DNA from: Blautia sp. AF19-10LB
GTDB taxonomy: Bacteria > Bacillota > Clostridia > Lachnospirales > Lachnospiraceae
Assembly (NCBI RefSeq): GCF_003461245.1
Contig: NZ_QTWS01000044.1
Location: 1,458-19,964, forward strand
Length of the DNA: 18,507 bases
Direction of reading: 5' to 3'
Shown here piece by piece: positions 7,357 through 13,867 of the stretch. Numbering within the stretch: position 1 is the first letter of the stretch; each line of letters begins with the position of its first letter. Below the pieces are notes generated by a model that did no database searches, was not told where the DNA came from, and was given only the letters and a program-made list of their open reading frames with translations. The position numbers and the translations under genes were made by a program.

Positions 7357-7521
7357 CTAGTGTGCTGTCTCATTGACTTTCAGTTAAATAATGTAGAATG
7401 TTTTTTCATCGACAAGGCGACTGAACGAGGCGATGCGGTGGCATCGTTGGGCGAAGTCAACGCAGTTCGATGGGAAAACAGGCAAGTTATTTAGCGAAAT
7501 GTCAATGATACAGTACACTAG
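7357..7521. mobile_element. 165-bp palindromic MITE-like element
   Basis: Arms 7358-7391 and 7487-7520 are inverted copies matching at 28 of 34 positions (TAGTGTGCTGT... and ...ACAGTACACTA). The symmetry continues inward: TAAATAA, CATCGA/TCGATG, GACT/AGTC and an apical CGATGC (7431-7436) with GCATCG (7441-7446). The centre of the apex and the centre of the whole element coincide near 7439. There is no coding capacity. TA at both outer ends would fit a TA-duplicating transposon family, but that is a guess. It may alternatively be a very long structured RNA hairpin. Confidence 0.65.
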
Positions 7522-7564
7522 CTTAGAGTTATACTAATACAAATCAACTCACCAATAGTATGAT

Positions 7565-7616
7565 AAAATAACAGGATATCTTCTCCATGCGAAAGAGAAG
7601 AATCCTGTTATTTTTA
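7565..7616 (+). terminator. Orphan intrinsic terminator
   Basis: AAAATAACAGGAT (7565-7577) pairs perfectly over 13 bp with 7602-7614, with TTCTC/GAGAA pairing inside the loop, and the 3' arm runs into TTTTTATAT. It is a good Rho-independent terminator, yet the nearest upstream + gene ends at 6921, over 600 bp away. It may end a non-coding transcript of the 6930-7560 region, or a long operon 3' UTR. Confidence 0.7.
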
Positions 7617-7632
7617 TATACTGCGATATCAT

Positions 7633-7848
7633 TTATACAAAGATCTTCCGACCTGATACACCAGGAGAATTTTTCAAAGGGCACTACATAAGACAAAATT
7701 TCCGTCAAACACCCAGCCCAGGGGTGGCGAGGGGACTGGCAAGTCCCTTCGCGGTTTTCATATATCCCAATATAAAAAAATCCCCCCAGGGCATCCCGCC
7801 CTGACAAGAAAGGTCAATGCAAATTAACGGGTCCAAGGGAAGTACCCT
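7633..7848 (+). repeat. Dispersed structured intergenic repeat, copy 2
   Basis: This is the closest relative of copy 1 (221-434), sharing nearly uninterrupted identity from TTATAC through the CACCAGGAGAATTTTTCAAAGG and CACCCAGCCCAGGGGTGG blocks, then a diverged middle and the shared ACGGGTCCAAGGG tail. Its main hairpin is GCGAGGGGACT (7727-7737) with AGTCCCTTCGC (7742-7752). As with copy 1, it directly follows a terminator, and its tail runs up to the -35 box of the next gene. Confidence 0.75.
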
Positions 7849-7855
7849 TCCTCTC

Positions 7856-7884
7856 TTGACAAATATATATATCCTGTTTAAAGT
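7856..7884 (+). promoter_or_regulatory. Predicted promoter of the aminopeptidase P gene
   Basis: A perfect -35 box TTGACA (7856-7861) is followed after 17 bp by TAAAGT (7879-7884). Start of transcription would be near 7891, about 42 bases before the start codon. The repeat copy 2 tail ends 8 bp upstream. Confidence 0.6.
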
Positions 7885-7932
7885 AAATTTATAAAATTTA
7901 CACCCCATGTTATGAGGGAGGCATAGAAAAAA

Positions 7933-9723
7933 ATGACTATAAAACAAAAATTAAACGCCCTTCGCATTCTTATGAAAGAAAAAAAGATAGACGCCTATCT
8001 GGTAGCAACAGATGATTTCCATGGATCGGAATACGTAGGTGACTACTTCAAATGCAGGAAATATATCACCGGCTTCACCGGCTCCGCAGGAACTGCCATT
8101 ATCACACAGGACATGGCAGGCCTGTGGACCGATGGTCGTTATTTTATCCAGGCAGCGGATCAGCTCCGTGATACGACAATAGAACTGTTCAAATCCGGCG
8201 AGCCAGGGGTTCCGACCGTGCATCAGTTTCTGAACGATAAATTAGAAGAAGGCATGTGTCTTGGCTTCGACGGCCGTACTGTAAGTGCGAGGGAAGCGGA
8301 AGAATTGCAGGAACTTCTGCAGAAAAAACATATCACATTTTCTGTAAACGATGACCTGATCGGCGAGATCTGGGAAGACCGTCCGGTTCTTTCCTGTGAG
8401 CCGGTCATGGAACTGGATATCCGATGGACCGGCAAGTCCAGAGCAGATAAGATCGCAGAGATCCGTGAGCAGATGAAAGCAAAAGAAGCCGACACTTTTA
8501 TCCTCACATCCCTCGATGATATCGCCTGGCTTTTGAACATCCGCGGTAACGATATCCATTGCTGTCCGGTGGTTCTTTCTTACCTTGTAATGATGGAGAA
8601 TGAATTGAGATTATACGCAAATGCAGCAGCTTTTTCAGAAGAGATCCGCAGTAATCTGGAAGCAGATGGGGTAAAAATTTACCCATACGATGATGTCTAT
8701 TCTTATGTTCAGAGCATCTCTTCAGATAAGAAAGTTCTGCTCTCCAGGGCGAATGTCAACAGCCGTCTCGTAAGTAATATTCCATCTGAAGTGACGATTC
8801 TGGATGAGCCAAATCTGACTCTTCTTCCGAAGGCAGTCAAGAACGAAACAGAGATGGAAAACGAGAGAATTGCACATATTAAGGACGGTGTCGCAGTAAC
8901 TAAATTCATCCATTGGCTCAAGAAAAATGTCACCAGAACTACCATTACAGAACTGAGCACAGCGGAGAAATTATACCAGTTCCGCAGCGAACAGGAGCAT
9001 TTTCTGGGGGAAAGTTTTGATCCGATCATTGCATATGGAACGCATGCTGCGATCGTACATTACAGCGCGACAGAAGCAACAGACATCCCGCTTGAGGCCA
9101 GGGGAATGGTGCTTGCAGATACCGGCGGACATTATCTGGAAGGAACAACAGATATCACAAGAACCATTGTTCTTGGACCTGTCACAGCCAAAGAAAAGAA
9201 ATTTTTTACCGCAGTTCTGCGTGGAAATCTGAACCTGGCAGCGGCGAAATTCAAGTACGGATGCACAGGTTTAAACCTCGATTATCTTGCCAGAGGACCG
9301 CTCTGGGAACTGGGTGAAGATTATAACCACGGCACAGGACACGGGGTAGGCTATCTTCTGAATGTTCACGAAGGACCGAACAGCTTCCGTTGGAAAAACC
9401 TTCCGGGAAATCCGGCACCGGTGCTTGAGGAAGGAATGATCACCTCCGACGAACCTGGCTATTATCTAGAAAATGAATTCGGGATCCGCCACGAAAATCT
9501 TGTCCTCTGCAAAAAGGCAGAAAAGACATCTTTCGGGCAGTTTATGTGCTTCGAACCACTGACAATGGTCCCATTTGATCTGGAGGGAATCAACCCGGAA
9601 GAGATGACAGAACGTGAGCGGAAACTTCTGAATGATTACCATCAGAAAGTATATACGACCATATCACCATACTTAGATGAGGAAGAAAAAGAATGGCTGA
9701 AACAGGCAACCAGAGAGATCTGA
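7933..9723 (+). CDS. Xaa-Pro aminopeptidase (aminopeptidase P, M24B), three-domain type
   Basis: The 596-residue cytoplasmic protein is close in length to eukaryotic-type XPNPEP1. Two creatinase-like N-terminal domains (about 1-155 and 160-300) precede the pita-bread catalytic domain (about 310-540). The dinuclear metal ligands are visible as D396 and D407 (ADTGGHYLEGTTDITRT), H470 (GTGHGVGYLLNVHE), E507 (TSDEPGYY) and E521 (IRHENL). The 11, 63 and 14 residue spacings between ligands match the human enzyme. It removes N-terminal residues preceding proline from peptides. The start is supported by GGGAGG upstream. Its last 31 bases overlap the next gene, so the two are co-transcribed; a terminator at 10392 ends the unit. 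Confidence 0.96.
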   Translation: MTIKQKLNALRILMKEKKIDAYLVATDDFHGSEYVGDYFKCRKYITGFTGSAGTAIITQDMAGLWTDGRYFIQAADQLRDTTIELFKSGEPGVPTVHQFLNDKLEEGMCLGFDGRTVSAREAEELQELLQKKHITFSVNDDLIGEIWEDRPVLSCEPVMELDIRWTGKSRADKIAEIREQMKAKEADTFILTSLDDIAWLLNIRGNDIHCCPVVLSYLVMMENELRLYANAAAFSEEIRSNLEADGVKIYPYDDVYSYVQSISSDKKVLLSRANVNSRLVSNIPSEVTILDEPNLTLLPKAVKNETEMENERIAHIKDGVAVTKFIHWLKKNVTRTTITELSTAEKLYQFRSEQEHFLGESFDPIIAYGTHAAIVHYSATEATDIPLEARGMVLADTGGHYLEGTTDITRTIVLGPVTAKEKKFFTAVLRGNLNLAAAKFKYGCTGLNLDYLARGPLWELGEDYNHGTGHGVGYLLNVHEGPNSFRWKNLPGNPAPVLEEGMITSDEPGYYLENEFGIRHENLVLCKKAEKTSFGQFMCFEPLTMVPFDLEGINPEEMTERERKLLNDYHQKVYTTISPYLDEEEKEWLKQATREI

Positions 9724-10280
9724 CAAAGGGTGAAAAAACCAAATACCGGCTGGCACGGGCCATGAAAGAATGTATGCAGACAACTCCTGTAGAGAACATC
9801 ACAGTGAAGCAGATCACAGAGAAATGTGAGCTTACGAGACAGACTTTTTACAGGAATTTTCTGGACAAATACGACCTGATCAACTGGTATTTTGACAAAC
9901 TTCTTACGAAATCTTTTGAACATATGGGACGTGGAAAGACGGTCTATGATGCTCTGGTCAAGAAGTTTACTTATATTCAGGAAGAGCAGACATTTTTTGC
10001 GGCAGCGTTTCGTTATGACGAACAGAATTCCCTCAGACAGCATGATTTCGAACTGATCTTACAGTTTTACGAAAATTTAATTCGTGAAAAAACTGGCAAA
10101 GTACCGGGCGAAAACGTCCATTATCTGCTGAAAATGTACTGCCAAAGCTCTATTTATATGACTGTCAAATGGGTGACAGGAGGGGTGACATGTACCCCGG
10201 AAGAACTGGCATCTATCATTGTAGATGGGATGCCGGAGAAGCTTGCAGAGATTTTTGTGAGGCTTGAGATCCTGAACTGA
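9693..10280 (+). CDS. TetR/AcrR family transcriptional regulator
   Basis: The 195-residue protein has a TetR N-terminal helix-turn-helix (about residues 12-60, with ITVKQITEKCELTRQTFYRNF) and a helical C-terminal domain like the TetR_C_8/DhaS-type group. Start ATG 9693 lies inside the end of the aminopeptidase gene, after GAGGAAGAAAAAG. The next in-frame ATG (9762) would remove the start of the DNA-binding domain, so the overlapping start is preferred. The targets are unknown; candidates are its own operon and the following fucO gene. It does not obviously match the Rex-like site at fucO, which belongs to a different regulator family. Confidence 0.9.
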   Translation: MAETGNQRDLTKGEKTKYRLARAMKECMQTTPVENITVKQITEKCELTRQTFYRNFLDKYDLINWYFDKLLTKSFEHMGRGKTVYDALVKKFTYIQEEQTFFAAAFRYDEQNSLRQHDFELILQFYENLIREKTGKVPGENVHYLLKMYCQSSIYMTVKWVTGGVTCTPEELASIIVDGMPEKLAEIFVRLEILN

Positions 10281-10391
10281 CAACTTCAAAAATGTTGGAA
10301 ATACAGGCGTTACAGAAATGTTTCCATAAACAGGAAAGACATATCTGGTTATTTTTACTGAATATGAATGCATAAATTTAGAACAAATCAC

Positions 10392-10441
10392 GAAAGTTAC
10401 AGAAAACGTTACACTTGTTGGATTCTGTAACTTTCTTTTTT
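10392..10441 (+). terminator. Intrinsic terminator of the pepP-tetR unit
   Basis: GAAAGTTACAGAA (10392-10404) pairs perfectly over 13 bp with TTCTGTAACTTTC (10423-10435), followed by six Ts. It lies 110 bp after the TetR gene. A second GTTACAGAA (10309-10317) upstream could also pair with the same 3' arm. The fucO promoter boxes overlap the 3' arm and T-tract. Confidence 0.85.
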
Positions 10442-10446
10442 ATAAA
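10418..10446 (+). promoter_or_regulatory. Predicted fucO promoter, overlapping the terminator
   Basis: TTGGAT (10418-10423), a 17-bp spacer and TATAAA (10441-10446) make a reasonable sigma-A promoter embedded in the 3' half of the preceding terminator. Transcription would start near 10453, inside the Rex-like palindrome. Confidence 0.45.
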
Positions 10447-10450
10447 ACTA

Positions 10451-10468
10451 TTGTTAAGATAATAACAA
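10451..10468. promoter_or_regulatory. Rex-type redox operator upstream of fucO
   Basis: TTGTTAAGATAATAACAA matches the clostridial Rex consensus TTGTTAANNNNTTAACAA at 13 of 14 fixed positions, with A instead of T at position 12. It sits at the predicted transcription start of an NADH-dependent alcohol dehydrogenase, the typical target of this NADH/NAD-sensing repressor. High NADH would release Rex and induce the gene. Rex itself is not in the window. Confidence 0.65.
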
Positions 10469-10507
10469 AGTTAAGGCGTGAGCGACGCAGAAAGGGATGT
10501 AATTATC

Positions 10508-11653
10508 ATGGCAAATAGAATTAACTTAAACGGAACATCTTATCACGGAGCAGGTGCAATTGCAGAGATCGCAAACGAAGCAAAAGCACATGCATTCAAA
10601 AAAGCATTTGTATGCTCTGACCCGGATCTGATCAAATTTAACGTAACAAGCAAGGTAACAGATGTCCTTGAAAAAGAGGGCCTGGAATACGAAATTTATT
10701 CTGATATCAAAGCAAACCCGACCATCCAGAACGTCCAGAATGGTGTAGCTGCATTCAAAAAATCCGGTGCAGATTATATCATTGCAATCGGTGGTGGTTC
10801 TTCCATGGATACTGCAAAAGCAATCGGTATCATCATCGCAAACCCGGAATTTGAGGATGTAAGAAGCCTGGAGGGTACAGCACCGACAAAGAAACCTTGC
10901 GTACCGATCATTGCAGTTCCGACAACAGCAGGAACAGCAGCAGAAGTTACCATCAACTACGTTATCACAGATGTAGAAAAGAAACGTAAATTTGTATGTG
11001 TTGACCCGCATGACATGCCGATCATCGCAGTTGTTGACCCGGAAATGATGTCTTCAATGCCTAAGGGACTGACCGCTTCTACAGGTATGGATGCCCTGAC
11101 TCATGCAATCGAAGGATATACCACAAAAGCTGCATGGGAAATGACAGATATGTTTCATCTCAAAGCGATTGAACTGATCTCCAAATCTCTTCGCGGAGCT
11201 GTTGAAAATACCAAAGAAGGTCGTGAGGGAATGGCTCTTGGACAGTATATCGCAGGTATGGGATTCTCAAATGTAGGTCTTGGAATCGCACATTCCATGG
11301 CTCATACACTGGGTGCTGTTTATGATACTCCGCATGGTGTTGCATGCGCTATGATGCTTCCGATCGTAATGGAATATAACCAGGAATGCACTGGAGAGAA
11401 GTATCGTGAGATCGCTCGTGCAATGGGTGTGAAGGATGTGGATTCTATGACTCAGGAGGAATATAGAAAGGCTGCTATTGATGCGGTTAGAAAGCTTTCT
11501 GTTGATGTGGGAATTCCGACCAAGCTGGAGGCTATTAAAGAGGAAGATCTGCAGTTCCTCGCTGAATCTGCACATGCGGATGCTTGTGCACCGGGTAACC
11601 CGAAGGATGCGAGTGTGGAGGATCTGAAGGATCTGTTTAGAAAGATCATGTGA
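10508..11653 (+). CDS. fucO: Lactaldehyde reductase (1,2-propanediol oxidoreductase), iron-containing alcohol dehydrogenase
   Basis: Starting at ATG 10508 gives 381 residues beginning MANRINLNGT, matching the start and 382-residue length of E. coli FucO. An upstream in-frame start at 10478 has no good ribosome site and adds ten unrelated residues; AAAGGGA at 10491 serves the chosen start. The NAD-binding GGGSSMD is at 95-101. The Fe(II) ligands are D195, H199, H262 and H276, each one less than in E. coli (196, 200, 263, 277). Long blocks such as VPTTAGTAAEVTINYVITD and QYIAGMGFSNVGLG are shared. It reduces L-lactaldehyde from fucose or rhamnose breakdown to 1,2-propanediol, regenerating NAD. 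No other fucose gene is adjacent, so it may serve as a general fermentative alcohol dehydrogenase; the Rex-like operator supports a redox-balancing role. Confidence 0.93.
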   Translation: MANRINLNGTSYHGAGAIAEIANEAKAHAFKKAFVCSDPDLIKFNVTSKVTDVLEKEGLEYEIYSDIKANPTIQNVQNGVAAFKKSGADYIIAIGGGSSMDTAKAIGIIIANPEFEDVRSLEGTAPTKKPCVPIIAVPTTAGTAAEVTINYVITDVEKKRKFVCVDPHDMPIIAVVDPEMMSSMPKGLTASTGMDALTHAIEGYTTKAAWEMTDMFHLKAIELISKSLRGAVENTKEGREGMALGQYIAGMGFSNVGLGIAHSMAHTLGAVYDTPHGVACAMMLPIVMEYNQECTGEKYREIARAMGVKDVDSMTQEEYRKAAIDAVRKLSVDVGIPTKLEAIKEEDLQFLAESAHADACAPGNPKDASVEDLKDLFRKIM

Positions 11654-11688
11654 TTTAGAAAAATCGTATGAAACCGCAAAGGGGTATT

Positions 11689-11812
11689 GCAAAACCGCAG
11701 AGGGACTTCGCCAGTCCCTCTGCACACCCTGGGCTGGGTGTTTGACGAGAATTTTGTTGTGTGGGGAATCCTTTGAAAATTTCTCCTGGTGTTTCAGGTG
11801 GGGAGGTTTTCG
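11689..11812 (-). repeat. Dispersed structured repeat, copy 3 (inverted)
   Basis: The reverse complement matches the core of copies 1 and 2, with ACACCAGGAG, TTCAAAGG, CGTCAAACACCCAGCCCAGG, the long hairpin and GCGGTTTT. The long hairpin is GCAGAGGGACT (11697-11707) with AGTCCCTCTGC (11713-11723), a perfect 11-bp stem. Compared with copies 1 and 2, two pairs changed on both sides and a G-T became A-T, preserving pairing. The second hairpin is ACACCC (11724-11729) with GGGTGT (11736-11741). The copy 1/2 tail is missing. Confidence 0.72.
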
Positions 11813-11834
11813 TGTGAAGGATTCCTCTTTTTTT
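11764..11834 (+). terminator. Probable fucO terminator built on repeat copy 3
   Basis: GGAATCCTT (11765-11773) pairs with AAGGATTCC (11817-11825), with GAAAA/TTTTC, CTCC/GGAG and CCTG/CAGG pairing inside, followed by seven Ts (11828-11834). The inner part belongs to the repeat, while the outer stem and T-tract flank it. It lies 110 bp after the fucO stop. Beyond it, up to 11986, I see only the upstream region of the next gene. Confidence 0.6.
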
Positions 11835-11986
11835 ATGTGATACTTTGAGGCTTGATGTTCTTATGGGCAGGGTTTTTCTGAAGTATGCCATACTATGGGG
11901 GATGGATCAGGTGTTGGAAGGGGGAGGTGTTCATGTTGGATGTATTGTGCTATATTAGAAGAAAAATAGTGGGAGTGTAAGTAGTT

Positions 11987-12547
11987 ATGAGCATAGAAGT
12001 TGAGATTAAATTAAGGATAAGTGATAAGGAATGTATAGAGGAAACTCTGGCAGAGATTGGGTTTTGTAAGGGGAAGTTTGTTATGGAATCTGATACTTAT
12101 TATATGGCGGAGCATCATGATTTTGTGGGGTTGGATGAGGCACTTCGGGTGAGGTGTGTAGAGAATCGGGGAACGGGGGAGAGGTCGGCTGTGATTACGT
12201 ATAAGGGTGCAAAACTTGATAATACTTCTATGACAAGGCAGGAGTTGGAGACATCAGTGGGGGATGGGGCGGTTTGTCGGGAGATATTGGAGAGGATTGG
12301 TTTCCGGCCGGTTCCGGTGGTGGAGAAGCTTCGGCAGTATTATCACAGGGATAATATCACTGCCTGCGTGGATGCTGTCACGAACCTGGGAGATTATCTG
12401 GAACTGGAGATCATCGTCGATGAGGAGGAGAAACGGGAAGCGGCTCTCGATCAGCTGGAACAGATCTTGCATACGCTTGGCTATTCCATGCAGGATACGA
12501 CGAGAACCTCCTATCTGTCTATGTTTCTGAAAAAGAAGAAAAAATAA
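11987..12547 (+). CDS. CYTH domain protein (class IV adenylate cyclase/triphosphatase-like)
   Basis: The 186-residue protein opens with the diagnostic ExExK motif (E4, E6, K8 in MSIEVEIKL) and continues as a complete CYTH tunnel fold with alternating charged strands (ALRVRC, SAVITYKGAK, TRQELET, NLGDYLELEIIVDEE, TRTSYLSMF). CYTH proteins act on triphosphorylated substrates with divalent metal. Bacterial members include CyaB-type class IV adenylate cyclases and inorganic or thiamine triphosphatases, and the activity here cannot be assigned from sequence. The ribosome site GGGAGTG lies further from the ATG than usual. The first half is G-rich and written with unusual codons compared with its neighbours. 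It stands alone, with a terminator directly after the stop. Confidence 0.85.
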   Translation: MSIEVEIKLRISDKECIEETLAEIGFCKGKFVMESDTYYMAEHHDFVGLDEALRVRCVENRGTGERSAVITYKGAKLDNTSMTRQELETSVGDGAVCREILERIGFRPVPVVEKLRQYYHRDNITACVDAVTNLGDYLELEIIVDEEEKREAALDQLEQILHTLGYSMQDTTRTSYLSMFLKKKKK

Positions 12548-12549
12548 AA

Positions 12550-12580
12550 TGTCAAGTAATAATTTCTTGACACTTTTTTT
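12550..12580 (+). terminator. Intrinsic terminator of the CYTH gene
   Basis: TGTCAAG (12550-12556) pairs with CTTGACA (12566-12572), followed by C and seven Ts. It begins 3 bp after the stop codon. Confidence 0.8.
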
Positions 12581-12584
12581 ATAG

Positions 12585-12632
12585 ACAAAAAATATCCTGC
12601 ATCTATCCGGCAGTATACAGGAAATATTTTGT
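12585..12632. repeat. 48-bp imperfect palindrome between CYTH gene and proC
   Basis: ACAAAAAATATCCTGCAT (12585-12602) and ATACAGGAAATATTTTGT (12615-12632) are inverted and match at 15 of 18 positions, with a 12-nt loop. AGGAAATAT recurs once more near 12662. It may be a second terminator or an element remnant. The rest of the gap up to 12714 shows nothing I can name. Confidence 0.5.
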
Positions 12633-12714
12633 TGGTGGGAATCAGCTATGACAAGAAAAGCAGGAAATATCAGTGTGTGATTGAGACCGACGAGAAATGA
12701 GAGAAATTTAGTAT

Positions 12715-12743
12715 TTTACTTTTGGTGTGAAAACAGGTATGAT
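12715..12743 (+). promoter_or_regulatory. Predicted proC promoter
   Basis: TTTACT (12715-12720) and TATGAT (12738-12743) are spaced by 17 bp. One arm of an 11-bp inverted repeat, GTGTGAAAACA (12725-12735), fills the spacer; the other arm, TGTTTTCACAC (12792-12802), abuts the ribosome site. Confidence 0.5.
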
Positions 12744-12818
12744 AAAGAAAATGCCGCTGTAATTTTGTAAAGCGACAGAGCAACTTAACTATGTTTTCAC
12801 ACAAGGAGGAAGATTATC

Positions 12819-13613
12819 ATGAAAATTGGTTTTATCGGCTGTGGAAATATGGCGACAGCCATGTTAAAGGGAATTCTGAAAAGTGGAGAGGTGGAAGCAT
12901 CAGATATGATCGCTTCTGCGAAGTCAGACAAGACCCGCGAGAAGATCGAGAAGGAACTTGGCATCCGGAAGGCAGCTAACAACGCGCAGGTGGTGGATTT
13001 TGCGGATGTTGTTTTTCTGGCAGTGAAGCCGCAGTTTCTGGAGGGCGTTCTGGATGAGATCAGGGGCAGTGTAAAGGCTGGACAGATTTTTATTTCTATC
13101 GCGCCGGGCAAGACTCTGCAGTGGCTTGGTGAGCGCCTTGGCGAAAATACAAAAGTCATCCGTACCATGCCAAACACTCCGGCGATGGTCGGAGAGGGAA
13201 TGACAGCCCTCTGTGTCAATGAACTGATCACAGAAGAAGAAACTGCACTTGCTGTAAAACTCTGCGACACCTTCGGCAAGACAGAGGTGATCCCGGAGCA
13301 TCTGATGGACGCCGTCGTAGGCGTTTCAGGCAGCTCTCCGGCGTATGTGTTCATGTTCCTTGAGGCAATGGCAGATGCAGCAGTTGCAGATGGAATGCCG
13401 AGAGCACAGGCATACAAATTCGCCGCACAGTCCGTACTCGGAAGTGCGAAACTGATGCAGGAGACCGGCAAACATCCGGGAGAACTCAAAGATATGGTCT
13501 GCTCCCCGGCAGGAACCACGATCCAGGCAGTCCGTGTTCTCGAAGAAAAAGGCTTCCGCAGTGCAGTGATCGAGGCACAGACAGAGTGCGTGAAGAAAGC
13601 AAAGGGAATGTGA
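12819..13613 (+). CDS. proC: Pyrroline-5-carboxylate reductase
   Basis: The 264-residue protein has the standard ProC length. A Rossmann fold starts at once with GFIGCGNMA (4-12), which binds NAD(P)H; VKPQ near 69-72 and TMPNTPA near 111-117 are family hallmarks. The C-terminal dimerisation domain carries the P5CR signature region (GVSGSSPAYVFMFLEAMAD, then GELKDMVCSPAGTT). It catalyses the last step of proline synthesis, reducing pyrroline-5-carboxylate. The start follows AAGGAGGA at ideal spacing. No proA or proB is adjacent, so it is a single-gene unit with its own promoter and terminator. Confidence 0.97.
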   Translation: MKIGFIGCGNMATAMLKGILKSGEVEASDMIASAKSDKTREKIEKELGIRKAANNAQVVDFADVVFLAVKPQFLEGVLDEIRGSVKAGQIFISIAPGKTLQWLGERLGENTKVIRTMPNTPAMVGEGMTALCVNELITEEETALAVKLCDTFGKTEVIPEHLMDAVVGVSGSSPAYVFMFLEAMADAAVADGMPRAQAYKFAAQSVLGSAKLMQETGKHPGELKDMVCSPAGTTIQAVRVLEEKGFRSAVIEAQTECVKKAKGM

Positions 13614-13649
13614 TCTTTCAGAAAAATAAAATATCAGGTGTGTGATTTT

Positions 13650-13715
13650 TCCACTGTAGCAGAATCCGGCAGTTGTTTTTACTGTGAGCGGAGGATGTTA
13701 CAGTGGATTTTTTTT
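13650..13715 (+). terminator. Intrinsic terminator of proC
   Basis: TCCACTGTA (13650-13658) pairs perfectly with TACAGTGGA (13699-13707), followed by eight Ts. Inside the long loop, TCCG/CGGA and CAGT/ACTG extend the stem. It isolates proC from the downstream BlaI-controlled locus. Confidence 0.8.
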
Positions 13716-13761
13716 ACTGTACATAGATGATATATCGCTGCTGCGATGGTTGTTGAAAATA

Positions 13762-13779
13762 TTTCTACAATTGTAGAAA
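13762..13779. promoter_or_regulatory. BlaI-type operator 1
   Basis: TTTCTACAATTGTAGAAA is a perfect 18-bp palindrome containing TACAnnTGTA, the core recognised by BlaI/MecI/CopY repressors. It lies just upstream of the -35 box at 13786. A BlaI-family gene sits about 1.1 kb downstream. Confidence 0.85.
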
Positions 13780-13785
13780 AAAGGA

Positions 13786-13814
13786 TTGACACATACATTC
13801 TACAGATGTAGAAT
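13786..13814 (+). promoter_or_regulatory. Promoter of the secreted protein gene, covered by operator 2
   Basis: A consensus -35 TTGACA (13786-13791), 17-bp spacer and -10 TAGAAT (13809-13814) form a strong promoter. The BlaI-type palindrome ATTCTACAGATGTAGAAT (13797-13814) covers the spacer and the whole -10 box, so repressor binding would directly block RNA polymerase. Confidence 0.85.
13797..13814. promoter_or_regulatory. BlaI-type operator 2
   Basis: ATTCTACAGATGTAGAAT has perfect 8-bp arms around a GA centre and the TACAnnTGTA core. Its centre is 35 bp from operator 1 and 26 bp from operator 3. Confidence 0.85.
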
Positions 13815-13823
13815 ACAATCAAC

Positions 13824-13839
13824 TTCTACAAAAGTAGAA
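13824..13839. promoter_or_regulatory. BlaI-type operator 3
   Basis: TTCTACAAAAGTAGAA has perfect TTCTAC/GTAGAA arms and a 4-bp centre; one TACA core base differs on the right side. It lies just downstream of the predicted transcription start. Confidence 0.75.
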
Positions 13840-13867
13840 AATAAACACAGAAAAGGGAGCATCCATT

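Noticed and set aside
7544..7947. Two minus-strand frames of about 80 residues before the aminopeptidase gene
   Set aside because: They read through repeat copy 2 and a terminator; the same reading is not kept in copy 1.
11655..11891. 78-residue minus-strand frame after fucO
   Set aside because: It is a translation of repeat copy 3 and flanks, with no conserved coding signal.
12797..13519. 240-residue minus-strand frame opposite proC
   Set aside because: It is the complement of a clear proC gene, with Ser/Ala-rich shadow composition and no ribosome site.
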